From Hyphomicrobium sp. LHD-15 (lineage in GTDB: Bacteria; Pseudomonadota; Alphaproteobacteria; Rhizobiales; Hyphomicrobiaceae): a stretch of 64,000 nucleotides of DNA. How positions within the stretch are numbered: position 1 is the first letter of the stretch; the number at the start of each line of letters is the position of its first letter. The translations under genes were made by a program, and so were the position numbers. The notes beneath the pieces were generated by a model, which saw nothing but the letters and a program-made list of their open reading frames with translations, was not told where the DNA came from and ran no database searches. Of the stretch, positions 59,464 to 64,000 are shown piece by piece. Location: the NCBI RefSeq assembly GCF_031157355.1, contig NZ_JAVIFT010000001.1, positions 682,001 to 746,000 on the forward strand, read 5' to 3'.

Positions 59464-59526
59464 CCGCCGGTTTACGCGCGGTTCTGCGCGACCTCCCCAA
59501 CAAGCCCTACGGAGTTCAAATTTCCC

Positions 59527-61552
<2,026 letters not shown>

Positions 61553-61581
61553 GCGGGTCGGCAATCGCTAGACAAAAAAGA

Positions 61582-61610
61582 AGGGCGCGGGAACAATCCC
61601 CGCGCCCTTT
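61582..61610. terminator. bidirectional terminator between groEL and xoxF
   Basis: An 11-bp stem (AAGGGCGCGGG/CCCGCGCCCTT) with a 7-base loop lies between the convergent stops. Toward xoxF the minus strand continues CTTTTTTG, a strong T run; toward groEL the plus strand continues TCTCGTTT. Confidence 0.9.
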
Positions 61611-61638
61611 CTCGTTTGCGCCTCTGTTTCTTGTCTGA

Positions 61639-63462
61639 TCAGGGCAGCGTGTAGACGGTCAGCGTGCCGCCGAGGTCGGTATAGGACTTGAGGCCCGCAT
61701 AGTTGCCGACGGCTCCCGCGCCATCGTTGGGCTTGTCGAGGCCAGCAGCGAGACCGATGCCTGCCCAACCGCCGATGCCGGAAAACAGCCCGATGTACTG
61801 CTTGCCGTTGTGGGCATAGGTGAAGACGTTGCCGATCGAGCCGGACGGCAAGCGATGCTTGAACAGCTCCGTGCCATCCGCCTGATCGCGGCATTTGAAA
61901 TAGCCTTCGAGCGAGCCGTAACAGGCGAGACCGCCGGCGGTCGTCAGCATCCCAGACCAGACCGAGAACGGCTCCTCGATGGTTTTGACAATGCTGCCGG
62001 AGGCGGCGTCGTAGATCGTGAAACGGCCAGTGCTCGATTTGCCCTCGGGCGGAAAGAGCTGCAGCGTGGCGCCCACGTATGGCTGCCCCGGCGTGTAGGT
62101 GACCTTGAACGGCTCCATGTCCATGCAGACGCTGTTGGCCGGGATGTAGAAATGGCCGGTCAAGGGCGAGTAGGACGCGGGCTGTTCGTTCTTGAAGCCG
62201 AGCGCTCCCGGGCAGATGTACTTGGTGATCTCGTCGGGCCCATTCAGGAACGTCGATTTCCCGGCGACGACCTTTGGGCGGCCGTAATCCGGCGCCTGCT
62301 TGTCCAGGACCACGCCTGTCGACCAGTTGAGATCGTTGTCGTAGGGCTTCGCGACCAACGGCTCACCCGTTGCGCGATCGAGCGTGTAGGCGAAGCCATT
62401 GCGGTCAAAGTGCACGAGCACGTTCCGCTTGGCGCCGCCGATCGCCATGTCGTCGACCAGGATCATCTCGTTGACGCCGTCATAGTCCCACTCGTCGAAC
62501 GGCGTCATCTGATAGGCCCAAGCCGCGATGCCGGTATCGGGACTGCGCGCGAAGATGGTCATCGACCACTTCTGATCGATCGGCTTGCCGTCGGGACCGG
62601 CTCGCTGCGACGGGTTCCAAGTCGAGGGGTTTCCGGTTCCGTAGTAGACGAGATCGAGCGCGGGATCGTACGAAAACCAGCCCCAGGTCGAGCCCCCGCC
62701 GATCTTCCATTGATCACCGGTCCAGGTCTTGAGCGAGCTGTCCTTGCCGACGGGTTTTCCGAGCGACAATGTTTTCTGCGGATCGACCAGGATGTCAGCG
62801 TCGGGGCCTGTCGAATAGGCGCGCCAAAGCCGTTTGCCATCCACAATGCTGTAGGCGGTCACGTGGCAGCGAACCCCGTGATCGGCACCCGAGACCCCCA
62901 CGATCACCTTGTCCTTGACGACGATCGGTGCGCCGGTTCCGGTCTCGGCGATCTTCGGATTGCCGTTCGAGACCTTCCACCTCTCCTTGCCCGTTTGCGC
63001 ATCCAGGGCCACCAGCGACGCATCGTTCTGATACAGGAAGATCGTGTTATTCGCGTATTGAAGGCCGCGATTGACAGTGTCGCAGCACATCACCGAGAGC
63101 ACGAACGGATCCTGCTTCGGCGTGTACTTCCAAAGGATGTGCTGCTCATTGTCGAGGTCGAGCGCGAACACGTTGTTGGGGAACGGCGTGTGAAGATACA
63201 TCACACTTCCGACGACGAGAGGCGATCCCTCATGACCGCGCAGGACGCCGGTCGAGAACTGCCACGCCACCTTGAGATGCTTGACGTTCGACGTGTTGAT
63301 CTCGTCGAGTTTTGAAAACCTTTGCGCGGTGTAGTCTCCCTGCTGCATCGCCCAGTTGGCCGAATTGCGCGTCTGCTCAGCAACCGTTTCGTTGGCCGAA
63401 GCCGGCGGCGCAAAAAACGCCACCGCGAGTGCGAGCACGCTTGCGAGAGATCCGACGTGCAT
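61639..63462 (-). CDS. xoxF: lanthanide-type PQQ methanol dehydrogenase
   Basis: A 607-residue periplasmic quinoprotein with a signal peptide (residues 1-24, ending PASAN). The adjacent-Cys disulfide Cys126-Cys127 lies in [10 protein letters not shown]. The catalytic Asp326 and the extra Asp328 in [10 protein letters not shown] mark XoxF, which needs La/Ce/Nd as cofactor; calcium MxaF has Ala in place of the second Asp. [14 protein letters not shown] and [12 protein letters not shown] match the XoxF5 clade from memory. It oxidises methanol to formaldehyde or formate and passes electrons to a c-type cytochrome. GAGGA lies 8 bases before the ATG at 63462. No xoxG or xoxJ lies in the window. Confidence 0.95.
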   Translation of the reverse strand: MHVGSLASVLALAVAFFAPPASANETVAEQTRNSANWAMQQGDYTAQRFSKLDEINTSNVKHLKVAWQFSTGVLRGHEGSPLVVGSVMYLHTPFPNNVFALDLDNEQHILWKYTPKQDPFVLSVMCCDTVNRGLQYANNTIFLYQNDASLVALDAQTGKERWKVSNGNPKIAETGTGAPIVVKDKVIVGVSGADHGVRCHVTAYSIVDGKRLWRAYSTGPDADILVDPQKTLSLGKPVGKDSSLKTWTGDQWKIGGGSTWGWFSYDPALDLVYYGTGNPSTWNPSQRAGPDGKPIDQKWSMTIFARSPDTGIAAWAYQMTPFDEWDYDGVNEMILVDDMAIGGAKRNVLVHFDRNGFAYTLDRATGEPLVAKPYDNDLNWSTGVVLDKQAPDYGRPKVVAGKSTFLNGPDEITKYICPGALGFKNEQPASYSPLTGHFYIPANSVCMDMEPFKVTYTPGQPYVGATLQLFPPEGKSSTGRFTIYDAASGSIVKTIEEPFSVWSGMLTTAGGLACYGSLEGYFKCRDQADGTELFKHRLPSGSIGNVFTYAHNGKQYIGLFSGIGGWAGIGLAAGLDKPNDGAGAVGNYAGLKSYTDLGGTLTVYTLP

Positions 63463-63664
63463 TCGGCGTTCCTCTTTCAGCCAGAAGCGCGAACACGCGC
63501 CACGCGACGCGGCATCCTGCATCGGTTTCCGGCGATGTTCTGTTCGGCAAGTTGCCGCGCTCCGACTGGCCTCCCTCAAACAGAGACGCCCGCGACTACG
63601 ATGCTGCGGGCGTTCTTCTCGAGGCGGCTGGACGCCTTCAAGGCGTGGCGCATTCGACTTTAGA

Positions 63665-64000
63665 TCAGCCCCATTGGGCGGCGCGCGCCGAAGAAACCGA
63701 AATCCGCCTTTCGAATTCCGCCGCAGCAGCAGGGCGGCCGAACAAAAAGCCTTGCAGATAGGAGCATCCCGCGCGGCCGAGCATCAAGGCCTGCGCTTCC
63801 GTCTCGACGCCTTCGGCCAGAAGCCCGACGCCGAGAGCCTTCGCAATCTCGTTGATCGCGCTCACGATGGCGCGGGCCCGGCTGTCGCTCACGACATCAC
63901 AGGTGAGCGAGCGGTCGAGCTTGATCGCGTGGATCGGCAGATGCCTCAGATAGCCGATGCTCGAATATCCACTGCCGAAATCGTCGAGCGCGATGCGTAC
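63665..64000 (-). CDS. EAL domain protein, C-terminal part (cut by window edge)
   Basis: The last 111 residues of an EAL-type cyclic-di-GMP phosphodiesterase; the start lies outside. [21 protein letters not shown] carries the metal-binding Asp pair, HAIKLDRS the catalytic Lys region, and [31 protein letters not shown] the final motifs (E of EGVE, and YLQG). The domain looks catalytically competent in this half. It may hydrolyse c-di-GMP and so control adhesion or motility. Confidence 0.92.
   Translation of the reverse strand, partial: VRIALDDFGSGYSSIGYLRHLPIHAIKLDRSLTCDVVSDSRARAIVSAINEIAKALGVGLLAEGVETEAQALMLGRAGCSYLQGFLFGRPAAAAEFERRISVSSARAAQWG

Noticed and set aside
61810-63315. 501-codon frame antisense to xoxF
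   Set aside because: It is Arg/Val/Asp-rich shadow coding opposite a complete XoxF.

Overview
The window looks like a chromosomal segment of a GC-rich alphaproteobacterium of the order Hyphomicrobiales, most likely a Hyphomicrobium-type methylotroph. The evidence is a lanthanide-type XoxF methanol dehydrogenase with the Asp-Tyr-Asp motif, the alphaproteobacterial petABC (cytochrome bc1) operon, a DUF2842 protein, a short-type ArgC, an FnrN-like regulator and an Irr-type iron control element in front of bacterioferritin. Most of the sequence is ordinary core genome. No transposase, prophage, rRNA operon or CRISPR array is visible, and there is one tRNA, Thr(UGU).

Layout. 0-7 kb: the end of rlmB, two small secreted proteins, a Wzz/tyrosine-kinase-like polysaccharide protein, galE, tRNA-Thr, an FNR-type regulator and an outer-membrane protein. 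7-13.4 kb: one giant minus-strand type I secreted adhesin with VCBS-like repeats, a von Willebrand A domain and RTX repeats, preceded by an AT-rich leader. 13.6-26 kb: a HAD phosphatase, ribA, a periplasmic GH3 beta-glucosidase, an enoyl-CoA hydratase/VOC/CoA-binding operon, rplM-rpsI, terC, argC, ctaA and small membrane proteins. 25-30.7 kb: a polysaccharide export and modification cluster (deacetylase, chain-length protein, Wza-like lipoprotein, GT4 glycosyltransferase). 30.7-39 kb: a cyclic-nucleotide-domain patatin, a cold-shock-like protein, a DevBCA/MacAB-like exporter and two secreted proteins that share a Cys-flanked C-terminal tail. 39-46.6 kb: a hydrolase, bfr, a response regulator, mtnP, petABC and trmL, then a 12-copy heptamer repeat. 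46.6-51.4 kb: a gatC-gatA-gatB operon interleaved with four other genes, one of them a chorismate mutase. 51.5-59.2 kb: a membrane-fused spermidine-synthase-like protein, ruvX, a PcfJ-like protein, a MarR regulator, plsY and dprA. 59.2-64 kb: groES-groEL behind a degenerate CIRCE, xoxF, and the C-terminal half of an EAL domain protein.

The most unusual signals are not ordinary protein-coding genes. A palindromic element of about 52 bp occurs at four places; two intact copies differ by compensatory base-pair changes, so the hairpin itself is under selection. Two neighbouring secreted proteins form a small family with a shared C-terminal tail. Both polysaccharide chain-length proteins have lost the Walker A lysine. 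A perfect 12-bp inverted repeat lies upstream of rplM, and a TTAGAA-N3-TTCTAA iron box precedes bfr. Functions are assigned from motifs read by eye; no database search was run.
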